Shown in pieces: positions 25,868-38,636 of a DNA stretch of 64,000 nucleotides. The position numbers and the translations under genes were made by a program. The stretch's first letter is position 1; every line of letters begins with the position of its first letter. The stretch comes from Cordia subcordata (taxonomy: Eukaryota; Streptophyta; Magnoliopsida; Boraginales; Cordiaceae), in the NCBI GenBank assembly GCA_028554755.1, contig JAPTOF010000015.1:3100001-3164000 (forward strand). Direction: 5' to 3'. A model generated the notes under the pieces. It had not been told where the DNA came from. It worked only from the letters and a program-made list of their open reading frames with translations, and searched no databases.

Positions 25868-25884
25868 GTGTTATCAAGAGCTTG
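25868..25884 (+). other. Primer-binding site, initiator tRNA-Met type
   Basis: TGTTATCAAGAGCTTGG lies 2 bp inside the 5' LTR. It resembles the TGGTATCAGAGC-type site used by plant copia elements, with one substitution and one extra A. Confidence 0.7.
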
Positions 25885-25899
25885 GTCTTCTACATTTGA

Positions 25900-27121
25900 T
25901 GAAAATTTTCACCATTCAAACCAACGAGGTTCAATGGAATCAACTATTTGTATTGGTGATGTCAAATGGAGATTTAAATTCAATCAGTTTATTACAAGCT
26001 TTAGACATCAGTTGAAGATGGTCCACATGTGCCTCCAAAAGTCAATGATAATAAGACCACTATACCAAAGAAGAAGAACGAGTTGACCAACGAAGCTGGA
26101 GCCAAACTCACAAAGAACTCAAAGGCACTTAAAATTATCCTTTATGCTTTAAATGAGACCAAATATAGTCAGGTTTGTAATTGTAAGTCGGCTAAGGAAG
26201 TTTGGAACATGTTTGAGATGTCATCTCAAGGTACTACCCAACTGAAAGATACTAAGATTAGGTTGTACATTCATGAGTATGAAATGTTTAGGACGAAGCT
26301 TGATGAAACACTTAATAAGATACGCCAACAGTTTGCTAAAATCGTCAATAACTTGAGTGCTTTAGGCAAAAAAATTCCTAATGACGAATTGAATAGAAAG
26401 ATGCTACTTGCTTTGCCTGAAGAGTATAAGCCTAAGGTGACTTACATTAAAGAGTCCAAGAACTTGTCTTTTATTTCGATTCATGAGATGATTTGCCACT
26501 TAGAAACGGAGGAGCTTGTGTTTAATCAAGAGAGCTTTAGAGATAAGAAAGAAAAGAAAATTAAAAGGACTCTTGCATTCAAGGCTATTGAAAAAGATGA
26601 TGCAGAAGATAATGGGGAAAGCAATGATGATACAGCTATGATAGCAAGAAATTTGAGAAAGTTCATAAGGATGAGCAAACCAAAAAAAGGAGATTCTTGG
26701 AAAAAGAAAGAAAAAGAAGGTAGATGAACAAGTGATTTGATTCAATTACAAGAAGTCGAGACACTTCAAAGCCAAATGCCCCAGCTTGTGAAAAAAGGAA
26801 AGAAAGTAATGCAAGCAACATGGGATGAAGCTAACTCAAGTGATGAAACTGGAAGTGATAGAGATCAAGAGAAATTGGCAAATTATGTGTGTTTCATGGC
26901 CAGAAGCGAGCTAAGTATCGATTCTCCTAGTTCATCTAATCATAATAGTCCTTTAATCCCTTATGAAGATGAGATTAGTAAAGATGAATGGCATCATATT
27001 ACACTTACATTATATAACAATCTTTCTAAAATGTTTGAGAAAGACAAGGAGTTCAAAAAGAAAATTAAGGATCTTCAAAGTGAAAATCATGCTTTGAAAA
27101 TTGAAAATGAAACTTTGAAAA
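25900..27121 (+). pseudogene. Sirevirus 1 gag, 5' part
   Basis: The main surviving frame (26029-26727) has the copia gag fold (UBN2 / retrotran_gag type): ALNETKYSQVCNCKSAKEVWNM, then LTKL-type helices (..LDETLNKIRQQFAKIVNNLSALGK) and LLALPEEYKPKV. It continues with a charged linker and, after a stop at 26725, a coiled-coil-rich segment (26737-27121). The protein would form the RNA-packaging particle. The start is disrupted. The Helitron interrupts the sequence at 27121/27122 and gag resumes at 28962. Confidence 0.85.
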
Positions 27122-28961
27122 CTAGTAATTTCAGGACCCATGCTTTGCACAGGTCGACTTTTTATATGTATAAATGTTTTTTGCTATTTTTTAGGTTTAA
27201 TTTACCTCTATTTACATTTGGTTAAATCATATAATACGTACTATATTAAGTGTTGGATGTCTTTTTGGTTAGATCTTTGATGCTTAAATAATACAATATC
27301 CTGATAATCATTTATCAATTTTGTAGGTAAGTTTGGCATTTTGTATAATATATATTCTTTTTTTTTTGTGAGCAAGTAGTAATATATATTCAGACTTTTT
27401 ACTTTTTCATTTTGGTGTATTTTTGGAGCCTTTTTTTTATTACTTTTCCTATTACTAACTTTATATTATTATTTGTTAAGATCATAATTTATATGTTGAT
27501 ATATTAAGATCTAATGATGTTTCTTTTTTGCACTTATAATTTGAAGAACGGTTTATATAAGTTCCATTCTAGGTATGTTCCTTTTTTTTTTTTTGATTAT
27601 TTACTTTGGTTAAGGTAATAGTTTACATATACTATATAATTACAAATAAAGAATTAAACTTGTGTGTAAATAACATGATAATTACAAATAAAATTAAATT
27701 AAAAAAATAATTCAAAAAGTTTTGTATATGTAAAGGCTCGTGTATAAACCATAACATGTAGTAATATTAAAGAACTAAACTAAAATTAGAATAACCAATT
27801 GAATACACAAGTAATATAGATTTATTAAACAATATAAAATGAATTGCAAGAAATTAAAAGAAAATATTTATAAGGAAGAAAGTATAAGAATATCAAATGT
27901 AAATAAGAATGGAGGCTTGAGTTGGATTTAATCTCCTTACAACTTTAATGCACTGCTACGGTATTGACAGCTCCTCTCACAAACCTCTTAGAATAAATAG
28001 TTTACCTTTTGTGGATATATCACTCAAATTCTTAGAAGCCAATGATAAGGATGATGTTAAAACTCTTTCAACTATGCAAGCTTATAGACTATAAGAAACA
28101 ATATATACAAAAAAAGCTTCATTTATTTTTTATGTTTTGAAGTTTTTATAATACTATTATTTATAGATGGAAGAATTGGTAAGTTATAAAATATACCATA
28201 AATAAGGCATTCGAAGGTCTTAAAACCCCTTTACATTAATCTTATGGGTTGAAAGTCACCTTAGAGATGACACTAAAAAAACTTATATGCATTTGCCTCC
28301 ATAACCAACATATTAGGGAGATCAAAAGTCTTCTAAATGAATAATGTTAAAATTATTATTAATTAAATTTATAATATTGATAAAAAAAAATTTAGCTGAG
28401 TTAGCAAACAAATGAAAGCTAATGTGGCATATTTCTTTGAGTTATAATCCATTGTAATAAAAAAATATAACTATGTAAAGTAGAATTACTATGTAGTTAA
28501 AAAACATTGTATATATAAGATAATTGTATTAAATGGTAAAAGGTAGACATATATACATATATATATATATATATACGAAAAATCAATGGATTTTGCTTGA
28601 ACAGTTGGATTTCTTTCATGTTGTTTATTACCATAATTGTACTGCTAAGACATGGTGGACAAATGTTAATAGGATATGGTGCATAAATTAATTAAATTAA
28701 ATGAGTTTTTTGGACTTTATTACTTTAAGCACATTAAAATATATATATATATAGGTGGTGTATAATTATATATCTTATAACTCTATTACAATGATAAGGT
28801 TGAAAAATGTTGCATAAATGTAATTAACCACTATAATATATAGATTTATAATAATATTAAAAAAAATCTATGATGACTTGGCAAATAAGATAAGTGCTAA
28901 TGTGGCACCCTTCTTTGAGCTCCCTTAGATTCAACTTTTGTCTATATATAGATGAAATTGA
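27122..28961 (-). mobile_element. Non-autonomous Helitron inserted in gag
   Basis: Read on the minus strand it starts TCAATTTCATCTATATATAGAC at 28961 and ends with a hairpin (ACCTGTGC..GCATGGGT) followed by CTGAAATTACTAG at 27122. These are the TC..CTAG termini and 3' hairpin of Helitrons. The host dinucleotide is A (27121) and T (28962), the A|T insertion site of Helitrons, with no target duplication. Gag sequence is continuous across the site. The 1.84 kb is AT-rich with no Rep/helicase ORF, so it is non-autonomous. A second copy of the subterminal region (..GCTAATGTGGCA..TTCTTTGAG) lies inside at 28370-28441. Confidence 0.82.
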
Positions 28962-29350
28962 TGTTTTCTTGAATGCCTTTGGAAAATTTACAAAAGGCAA
29001 AGAAACTCTTAATATTTTTACTTGGCACTCAAAAGGCTTTTGGAAAAGAAGGTACTAGTTTTGATCCATCTACATCCAAAATTTTTCACAAAAGCACTTC
29101 TATTAAAAGTTGTTCAAGTAACAATGCATCTACATCTTACATGAGACATGATTTGAAATTTGTGAGCAAACGTCATTCACATATCATGTGTACTTATTGG
29201 AAAAAGAGACGTCACACCTCCATTAGATGCAAAATGAACAAGTTATGTGAATGGGAAACACTTGTACTAAAGTGGAAAAGGCCTAAATGGGCTATTAAAA
29301 GAACTAACCCCCAAGGACCCAACAAAAATTGGTTACCTAAACTCAAATGA
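28962..29350 (+). pseudogene. Sirevirus 1 gag, 3' part with broken zinc knuckle
   Basis: Continues gag after the Helitron. The frame shows KFTKGKETLN and then, after a frame change, FGKEGTSFDPS and a zinc-knuckle remnant C-T-Y-W-K-K-R-R-H-T-S-I-R-C (near 29191-29232). The second Cys of CX2CX4HX4C is Trp. It ends near NPQGPNKNWLPK, the usual end of the Sirevirus gag before the protease. Confidence 0.8.
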
Positions 29351-29359
29351 TTGCTTTGT

Positions 29360-30720
29360 TTGTAGGAAAATAAGATTGGCACTCAATGAATATTGTATAG
29401 TTGGTGTTCTAAGTATATTGCAGGAAATGCTTTATTGTTCATTGATTTGAAGAATGCGAAAGGTGATGAAGATACTTTTGGAGATGCTCCAAAAGGAAGA
29501 ATACTTGGAAAAGGAAGCATTGGAATCAAAGTATTAATCAGCATCAGTTATGTGCTTTATGTACAAGGTTTGGAATCCAATTTACTTTCTATTGGTCAAT
29601 TGTGTGATAATGATTTTGATATAACTTTCAAATCTAATGCATGTTGTGTGATAAAAGATGGAAATAATGTGTTTATTGCTAATCGTGTGAACAATGTGTA
29701 TGTGTCTGACTTCTATGACCTTGTATGTCAAAATGTTAAATGCTTGTCCATTGTGGATGATAATATGTGGCTTTGGCATAGACGTTTAGGACATGCTAGT
29801 ATGGATTTACTTTTATAATTAAATGAAAAGAACCTTGTTGATGGATTGCCTAATGTGAAATGTGTGAAAAACGCTCTGTTTGAAGTTTGTGAACTTGGTA
29901 AACAACATAAAGTTAGTTTTAAACCAATTAATAGAGTTGTTACCACTAAAGCTTTGAACTTTGTTCATATGGATTTATTTGGACCTATGACTGTTACTAG
30001 TACTGGTGGTGCATGATATGTTTTTGTGATTGTTAATGATTATACTATATATACTTCGGTCATTTTTTAGTATCAAAAAATGAAACCTTCATTGAATTTG
30101 CAAAGTTTTGCAAGGAGTGCAAAATGAGAAGGGTTATTTTATAAAAAGTATTCATAGTGATAATGGTAAAGAATTTGTGAATGCATCTTTTGATGAGTTA
30201 TGTGATTTACATGGCTTTGAGCATACATTTTCAGCTCCTCACATGAATCAATAAAAGGGGGTTATTGAAAGGAAAAACTGATTTATTCAAGAAATGGCAA
30301 AAAAAACATGTTAAATGAACACGGGCTGCCTATATATTTATGGGCCGAAGCAATCAATACTTCTTGTTATGTTCTCAACTGTGTGTTGATTAACCCATTC
30401 TTAAAGAAAATGTCATGTGAGCTTTGGAATAGAAGAAAACCAAACATTGCCTACTTTAATGTCTTCGGATGTAAGTCTATATTCTCAATACAAAAGACTA
30501 ACTTGGTAAGTTTGATTCAAAATCTTATGAAGGTAACTTTGTACGATATTCTACTAAAAGTAAAGCATATAGCATTTTCATTAAAAGTGTACTATTGAAG
30601 AATTTATGCATGGAAAGTTTGATAAAACCAACCCTTTTTGATCAAGAAAGGAAAATGATGATGTTGTAGGTGACTTAAAACTCATGAAAGACAATCATCT
30701 CACTATAAATCATTAAGAAC
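29360..30720 (+). pseudogene. Sirevirus 1 protease and integrase, broken
   Basis: The protease region starts near 29395, where the expected D-S-G active site reads Y-S-W, so the enzyme is dead. GAG_pre-integrase follows (LWHRRLGHASMDL near 29770-29808). The integrase core has VHMDLFGPM (29965), IHSDNGKEF (30155) and a degenerate IERKN near 30268. Stops occur in many places (29816, 30013, 30252, 30598). The N-terminal HHCC zinc site has lost a Cys (F-E-V-C near 29880). This enzyme would insert the cDNA into the genome. Confidence 0.82.
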
Positions 30721-30928
30721 AAAATGAAAAATCTCAAAGAAAATGACAAAAGGTACATCTCTTCAAGAACATATCAATGAAGATGATTAAGAAGAAGAAG
30801 ATAAACCATTCAACTTGGAAAGTAAAGAATTGCCAAGAGTTTGGAAGTTTGTAAGGAATCATCCAATTGATCAAATTATTGGTGATCCTAGTAAAAGGAT
30901 AAGAACAAGAGATAATGTGAACAATTTT

Positions 30929-32828
30929 TTGTTAGGATTAGTATGCCCTAAAACTCACTTGTACATGACATTTTGGATATGAAACAATGTATAATCATAT
31001 TTCTGTTAAATGGCATTATGAGTTTCTTACATATAATCTCTGTTATGTTTTATCGATGCATGTATGAAGGTCCTTTGACTTGCTCCAATGACTTGGGTGT
31101 GCAGTGAGGCTGGACGCACAGTAGGTTCAAGTCTAGATTTAGTCACGTCATAAATTGAATCCATAACCAAATAGTAGTGTTGGGCACTCTACTTTGATAA
31201 GGTTATATTGAGCAAGTCTCCTCTTTGAGGGTGATCTACCTTGGTCACTGGAGGACCTTTTGGATTTGTCTCAATAGTACGTGTGTCACGTATTGGATAG
31301 GACCATTGTGAGTATGTTTTCTAGAGACGTACTATCAAAGAAAGAAAACAAGACACTCACTGCTACTAAATGATCATTGCTCTTAATCTTGAGTATATGT
31401 GGATGAACTAATGAAGTTAGGGTTTAGTACTTTGATTCACTGTGGGTGAGATCTTATTTTATTAGGATCAACAGCCTTGTGCATTGAGTGCTAAGTTCTA
31501 ATTAATTGGAACATGCATATGCAAAATGGAATCTATGTGCCCCCTTTGGGATTGTCCAAATTTATCATCCGAATCTAGATCTAGTGATACTACCTTTATA
31601 GGTGTGTCGGTCATATGGCTTGAGGGTCGCTCCCGAGATCAAGAGATTCCATGACCAAGGATGGTGGGCAATAGGACAAGAAACCCAACGGAAAAAGATA
31701 CAGCTAAGGAAGTGATAGTACACAAGCCAAAGGACCGATCTTAGCTGTGGGTATACATAGAGGGGCATTATGGTCAGTTATTTAGTAGGTCAAAGACAAA
31801 GTTCACATTCTTTTGTGATAAGCTTTTGGGTAATGACAATTATTCTTGGAGTGCAACTTTGATCTTATGGTGGAATAGATCGAAGTTAAAAATAATTATT
31901 ATGTCGCCTAGATCGGGCAAGGATATTTTTAATTATTTTTGGAAGCCAATGATAATTGTGTCTTCTTGGTCCCTTCCTTAGTTGAAATGACTTTGAGAGA
32001 GTAATCTTGAAAGAGCAAATTCCATATTGTGGTAGTAGCCTTATTGGGCCAAAGCTTGAAATTGGGTTTGGGCTTTCTTTAGAATCCAAGATAACCTAAT
32101 TAGGCTAGGATGGTTTCCTATTGGGCTTGGGCCTCCACATGGATTATGGACTATGTGTTGGACTTGGATAATGGGCTTGGCCTAAGTCTTCCAAGACAAG
32201 TGGACAACTTGCAAAATACTACAAAAACAAGTGGACAACTTGCACAAGTCTTCCAAGACAAGATTGACAAGTTTCAAAAAGGAAATACTACATGGAAATT
32301 TTCTCCCACATTGAAAGTTTAGCAACTTTAGATGCCAAGGTTCTCTCTATAAATAGACAAGACCCTACACCTTTTAGGTATTCCACTTTGTAGTTGATTT
32401 CTTCCTTTTTGGCAAGAAAATACTACAACACATAGTACACACTTATTGTGTGATTTTTGCTCTAGTTTTTCAAGAGCATATTACTTTGCTTCTTCCCACA
32501 CAAGAGGCTATTCTCTCAAGATAAGTCTCTTTAATCATAGGGAAGAAGACTGGGGAGTTGATTATTACGACACCCTTGTAGTAAATTTTTTGTGGCCTTG
32601 TTCGTGAACGGGAACAAAGCTTGTAACCGGTTTTAGCTTCATCAAAGGCCCCACGCTTCAAGAGGTTAGCTTTATATATTTTTTGCAAGCACTAGTTATA
32701 TTCTATATATTCTTGAGCATGTTCTTATGTGTGTAATGTGGTTATTTTATTTTCCTAGCATGTTTTCTTAGTTATAATATAGAAAATATGGACTAGGATA
32801 CCCCACACTTAATAATATCGATCCTACA
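30929..32828 (+). mobile_element. Solo LTR (1900 bp) of a copia-like family, inserted in pol
   Basis: Begins TGTTAGGATTAGTATGCCC and ends ATCGATCCTACA (inverted TGTTAGGAT/ATCCTACA), flanked by TTTTT (30924-30928 and 32829-32833). The pol reading frame continues across the site once the LTR and one TSD copy are discounted, so this is a late insertion. It has no internal coding region. The same family occurs in reverse at 34553-36784: the phrase 'GAACTAATGAAGTTAGGGTTTAG' near 31406 mirrors 36295-36320. Confidence 0.82.
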
Positions 32829-32833
32829 TTTTT

Positions 32834-33620
32834 GTGAACATCATGCATTCTTATCTCATATTGAACCCAAATGTGTTGATGATGCTTTACGCGATAATGA
32901 TTAGATTGTTACTGTGATTGAAAGAAACAAAGTGTGGAAAACTGTAGAGAAACCAACTAATCAATCTATTATTGGCACTAAATGTGTGTTTAGAAATAAA
33001 CTTGATGAAAGTAGTAATATTGTTCAAAATAAAGTTAGATTGGTTGCCCAAGGATACAATCAAGAGAAGGGCATTGATTACCATGAAACTTATTCACCCG
33101 TAGCACAACTTGAGTCTATTAATATGATACTTGCTTTTGCATGCTACATGAATTTTAATTTGTATCAAATGTATGTTAAAAGTGCACTTTTCAATGGCTT
33201 TATCAAATAAGAATTATTTGTTAAACAACCTCCGTGATTTGAGGAATCTAAATTTTCAAAATGACGTTTATAAATTGGAAAAAGCTTTATATGTTTTGAA
33301 ACAAGCACTACGTGCATGATATGAACATTTGAGAGGATTTCTTGTGCAAAAAGTTTTTGAAAGAGGAAAATTAGTTTCCACTTTATTTATCAAACGTGAT
33401 GGCAATGATTTACTACTTGTACAAATATATGTTAATGATATCATTTTTTGTGCTACTAACATGGCTTTGTGCAAAAATTTTTGCAAAGTGCATACACCAA
33501 AATTTTGAGATGAGTATGATATGAGAATTAAATTTCTTCCTCAAGTTACATATCAAGCAAATCAAACCAAGTACATCAAAGAACTAATCAAAAAGTTTAG
33601 GTTAAAAGATGTGAAAGAAT
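32834..33620 (+). pseudogene. Sirevirus 1 reverse transcriptase, broken
   Basis: Shows ERNKVWKTVEKP (32918), the RT start region TKCVFRNKLDE, RLVAQGYNQEKGIDYHETY (33039) and the copia SPVAQLESI motif. The catalytic Y-V-D-D box reads Y-V-N-D (33428-33439), which removes one of the metal-binding aspartates. Stops at 33208 and 33318 and a frame change also break it. Confidence 0.85.
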
Positions 33621-34348
33621 TGGTACACCGATAAGCCTATCTATAAAGCTTGACAAAGACGAGAAAGGTGAATCAATAGACGAAAAGAAATATATAGGTA
33701 TGACTAGTGGTTTGTTGGACCTTATGGCTCCAGACCAGATATTATGTTTGTTGTTTGTTTATGTGCTCAATTTCAATCCTCACGCAAAGAATCCTATTTA
33801 AGTGTCGTAAAACGTATTTTTTGATATTTTAAAGGTACTACTAATATTGGTTTGTGGTATTTAAAGGACACATCTATTGAGCTTATAGGATATTTGGATG
33901 CAAACTTTGCTAGATACAAAGTTGATCGAAAAAGTACAAGTGGAAGTTGTCAATTTCTTAGTCAATTGATAGTTTCGTGGTGCCAGAAACAAAATAGCAT
34001 CGCAACATCTATAATCGAAGCCGAATACATTACCGCAGGTAATTGTGTTGCATAAATACTTTGGATGAAATAAATTTTACATGCTTATGAACTTAACTTT
34101 GAACATACTCATGTTTATTGTGATAACACTAGTGCTATTAATTTAACTAAAAATCGTATTCAACACTCGCGAACTAACCACGTTAACTTTAGATACCATT
34201 TTATTCATGATCATGTGTTAAAAGCTAATATTAAACTTGAATTTATTAGCATGAATAATCAATTACTGACATTTTTACTAAATTGTTCCATGAAGTTAGA
34301 TTTTGCATGATTAGAAGAAATTTAGGAATGATTGATATTACTTATTGA
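33621..34348 (+). pseudogene. Sirevirus 1 RNase H, broken
   Basis: Contains GYLDANFARYKVDRKSTSGS (33888-33947), SWCQKQNSIATSIIEAEYITA (33972-34035), ILWMK (34056-34070) and CDNTSAINLTKN (34120-34155). These are the canonical copia RNase H blocks that degrade the RNA strand during reverse transcription. Stops at 34053 and 34071 and a lost frame near the C-terminus break it. Confidence 0.85.
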
Positions 34349-34373
34349 TGTTTGAAGCATGTTTGAGTGAGAT

Positions 34374-34375
<2 letters not shown>

Positions 34376-34404
<29 letters not shown>
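34376..34404. repeat. (AT)n microsatellite
   Basis: Alternating AT tract shortly after the end of pol. Confidence 0.9.
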
Positions 34405-34407
<3 letters not shown>

Positions 34408-34552
34408 AATGAAAGTTTGTTGTATTTTTCTATGAAAATATGTGAGTTGGAATGAAATTATATGTGTATTGCATTTGCGTTCATGAAAAGCCCTGAAAAA
34501 TCAAATTTCTCATTGCTGAGTGAAACCCAATTTAAATTCGGGCTACCAGAAG

Positions 34553-36784
34553 TTAAGGATCTAATAGGGCATGCAAGACTAATCCTAGGTCAATTTTTAA
34601 AATTTTTAACTTCAGGTGCAGCGGGAAAATAAATTCTTGCATACAATAATACCACACGTGCATAGATAAACAAGAACATAAAGTACAATTGTTAGAACAA
34701 GTTTACCTCCTTGAGTAGAAAAATGACCAGAAAATTGTCCTTATTATCTAACTGCCTTTGGGACATGTAATCGGCAATCCAACAATTGGATTTGAAGCTC
34801 TGGAAGTGTAGAACATCATCCTAAAATTTTAACACGATCAGATAAGTGATGAACACCCGATCAAGCCCGGTTCTAAGATTGCACAGACAGTGACGAGAAA
34901 AACAATTTCTGTCCTCTTATGTTTTTCTCTACAAAACCTCTATAAGAATGACCAAAATGCTTTTGAAGTTCCCTACTATGATCGGGGAGATTTTATCTAT
35001 AAGCAAGAACTTCTTAGAGAAAGAATTTAGTTTTAGAATTGTAGAAGTCTATTCTTTACTATGGTCGATCAAGAGAAAGAGAAGAGGAAGAAAAGAGAAT
35101 TCTTTCTTTTCTAAACTTGTCCAACAACTTACATGCCTCTAATATTTTCTGGCATATTTATTATTTCATCTATTTACCAAACGTAATTGACCCCTTTAAG
35201 AGTCTCTTAGCAATAGAACTCCTAGGTAGACTAGGACTTTATCTTGAGGAGTTTAAATTCAAATAGAAGATCTTTAAGTGGTAAGAGTTTCAAATTAAAA
35301 CTAACTCTTGACCTAATCTTCGAGAATTTAAATCCCAAAAAATCTTCTAGAATAAGTGGGGTCCACTATCGCTTTCTTTTTTCCAAATTTTGGACGCCTC
35401 TCCACAAGACAACTCGAAAAGAATGAATATTCCAAGATAGGAAACTTAGAGTTCAAAATACTTGAATTATCTTGTAAAATATAGCAACTCCATCCTAATT
35501 TGGAAACCGTACTCAAAAGTCACATCTTGCACACGTAGAAGCTTTAGGAAAGATATTAAGACACATTCTAATTATCTATTTTAAGTCTCGAACCAATAGC
35601 AATTAAGAACAAATCTTATTTCTTATTTCCAAGAATCCCAATGTAATTAGAACTCTTATGAAAACACGTATTTAACAATCGACCAATTCAAAGAAATATC
35701 CAAGAAAAGACTTCTTATGCTTAAAACAATATCTGGCTAGTAGAGGGACCAAAAGATATAACTACCCTTGGCTCCCAAAAAGACTAAAATGCCATTGCCT
35801 CCCCTCGAGTGACATAATGACCATTTCGACCCTAGTCTATTTCGCCACAATACTAAAGTCGAACTCCACAGATAATTATTGGATGTCAAAAACTTGTCAC
35901 AACAACAAGTGACCTTTGTCTTTGACCTTTGTCTTTGACCTACTAAGCAAAATGACCAAAATGCCCCTCTATGTTACCTCGTAGTCAAGGTCTGTCTTTT
36001 GACTGTACCATCACCTCCTTAACTACCTCTAAACCTTGGAATAGCTAGTCCAACATATCAATAATCTTTTGGTCACATTACTCTTAATCTCGAGAGCACC
36101 CCACAAGTTAAATAATCGATATACCCTTGACGGGTTATACCACTAGATCTAGATTTAAATGATCATACGGACAAGTCCAAGAGGACACAAAGAATTTACT
36201 GTTGCATATGCATGTCCCAACTGACCAGAACTCAACACCCAACGCATAAAGCTGTTGAGCCAAGCAAGGTCTCACTCTTAGTGGATCAAAGTGCTAAACC
36301 CTAAATCCTTCAGTTCATCCACATATGCTCAAGATTGAGAGCATTGGCCATTTAACAGTAGTGAATATTGTGTTTTCTAACTTTGATAGTATGGTTACAA
36401 GAAAACTAACTCACAGTGGTTTGGTCCAATGCGTGACGTACGAACTAGAGAGACAAGTCTAGAAAGATCTCTAATGGACTAGGTAGGTCACCCTCACAAG
36501 GATACTTGCTTGCTATAACCTTATCATGATAGAGTGCCCAGTACCACCATACGGTTATGGACTTATGTATGACATTACTAAGACTAGACTTGGACCTACT
36601 ATATATCCAACCTTGTTGCATACCCAAGTCCTTAGTTAATGTCATTGGGCCTTTCTGCATTGCATCAATGCATAGTAAAGAGAATATAATGGGAAAAACT
36701 CAATCATATAAATCTTGGGTGTATTACATATGGTATCCAATAAACATCTTTCATTAGCGGTTTTTATGGCATACAAACCCAACA
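34553..36784 (-). mobile_element. Solo LTR (2232 bp), minus orientation, same family as 30929-32828
   Basis: Read on the minus strand it starts TGTTGGGTTTGTATGCC at 36784 and ends near TAGATCCTTAA at 34553. The TSD AGAAG is perfect (34548-34552 and 36785-36789). It shares several blocks with the forward solo LTR at 30929-32828, such as the mirrored 'GTTCATCCACATATGCTCAAG' phrase near 36316. It sits downstream of RNase H and has no coding content. Confidence 0.8.
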
Positions 36785-37773
36785 AGAAGCCCCTTCCAGA
36801 AAAGGATTTTCAAAAACACTTTGCTAGGCATAGTTTTCATCTATTGTGTTCACTTTGTCCCATGTTGGGCTACTAGATGCTATGTCGATAAAATCTCTAC
36901 TGTCAATATTTAAACCAATTTTCACCCTAAAATTTCTTACACAACCTATTCTCTTTCTCAAACTAATGCACAAAAGCTCTTTTCTTAACCAAAATCACAA
37001 CGTTCAACCTATTCCAACCTTCAAAGTGAGATCATGTAAACTACAAAAAGATATAGTGGACTAAGAGATGCTAAGCTATAAGCAAATAGAGCCATACATG
37101 AAATCTTCAAAGGAAAAACTAAGGAATCGGATATCATTATGCATGATAATGAAGAGGTCATTGAAGTTAAACCAAAGCAAGAGAAGAAGATCAAGAAAGT
37201 AGCAAATGTGTAGAAAGAAAAAGAGGAAGTTGAGAAAAAGGAAGAAGAAACTGATAAAACCAACCTATCTAAGTGATTTCATCTATTGTTGTAAAACCTA
37301 GTCCTTTAAACGTACCCTATCTAAACCTAACTACCCTTTTCTTGCATTTTGCATTTGCTTTCCTACTTTAATATTTTCTCATGGATTATTATGTACACTT
37401 TAGTATGTTGGATGATATTTTTATTATGAATGCATTCTATGGATCTTATGACTAATATGGTTGATACTTATTTTGATATTTTGGCACTCCCTTTACTTAT
37501 CACATGTTTTGATGATGCTAAAAAAGGGGAGAAAATATGATATTTGCTTATTATGTTGATATATTTTGTGGATAATATGCCTTGATGAATGAATAATATG
37601 GATGATATATATGAAGTTATTTATGCATGTATTAAGGAGGAGTTTTGATAGCTTTCCATAAACTTGGAACTTGGTATAATCTCAAGGGGAGCTTTAATTC
37701 TTGAATATCTCTATTATACCCCATTCATTATATTTATCAGATATATGTTTGTCATAATAAAAAATGGGGAGAT
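36785..37773 (+). other. Sirevirus 1 post-pol region with polypurine tracts
   Basis: Short broken frames at 36846-37276 end in a Lys/Glu-rich segment and may be a relic of the extra ORF that Sireviruses often carry here; I cannot confirm it. Downstream the tracts TGATGATGCTAAAAAAGGGGAG (near 37511) and AAAAAATGGGGAGATTG (37758-37773) are the multiple polypurine-tract motifs of Sireviruses. The last abuts the 3' LTR. Confidence 0.6.
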
Positions 37774-38598
37774 TGTCGACATTATAGTTATGATGTTGCT
37801 TATGTTTCGATGATGAAAATCAGATTACTTGTTTAATATGTGATTACATATACTATGTTTGCAATAAATGATGAATGATGATATATTATGAGTTATGGAT
37901 GAATGGCTTATGAATTAAAAAGGTGAATGATTGCTTTGTGAACTTAAGTGAGCTATTATTGTTCCTAACGAATTATGTGAGTTTTTGAGCAACAATGCTA
38001 AGTCTATGCCTTGGAGATAACCATTTACCACCATGAGTTTTGAATATTGCTTATATCAAGTGGTGTGGTGACATAAAAAAGGAGATGGAAGACATAAGGG
38101 GAGTGGCCGTAGAATATCTTTTTGTAAAATTGCCTTACTTCTTGTCTTCTATCTCTCTTTTGCTTAAGATTGACATATTATATGCCTAGACTTGTTTTCT
38201 AATGTTTTCATGCTTTTGAAAATGATTTTGTGTCAAAAAATATTTTTAAAACTTGTTTTTTAGGTGATAGATGATGTTATTTTTGAAAACCAGCTTTTTA
38301 GCACGTTGGGTTGGCTTTGCCAGTGTATCGGCTAAGTTGTCAACCTCAACCATCAGGAAGTTTTCAAATTATTTGTGTTTTGTCCTTTCTAGGGTATTGG
38401 ACATGATTTACCTCACTTGGATCTTGTTGTGTGAACTTTGCCGGGGTACCAGTATGAAGAAAAGTCCACCTGAAAGTCTGAAATTTTAACTTGAAAGTAG
38501 CTGTTGTTAGTATTCTATTTTACCATAATTTTTTCACAACGGTCAAAAATTGATTTTTCGACTTTAACCATTATGTCTAACAGCTATTCAATTGAAGC

Positions 38599-38636
<38 letters not shown>

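Noticed and set aside
34376..34404. Possible CRISPR-like or satellite repeats in AT tracts
   Set aside because: Simple dinucleotide microsatellite; no spaced direct repeats.
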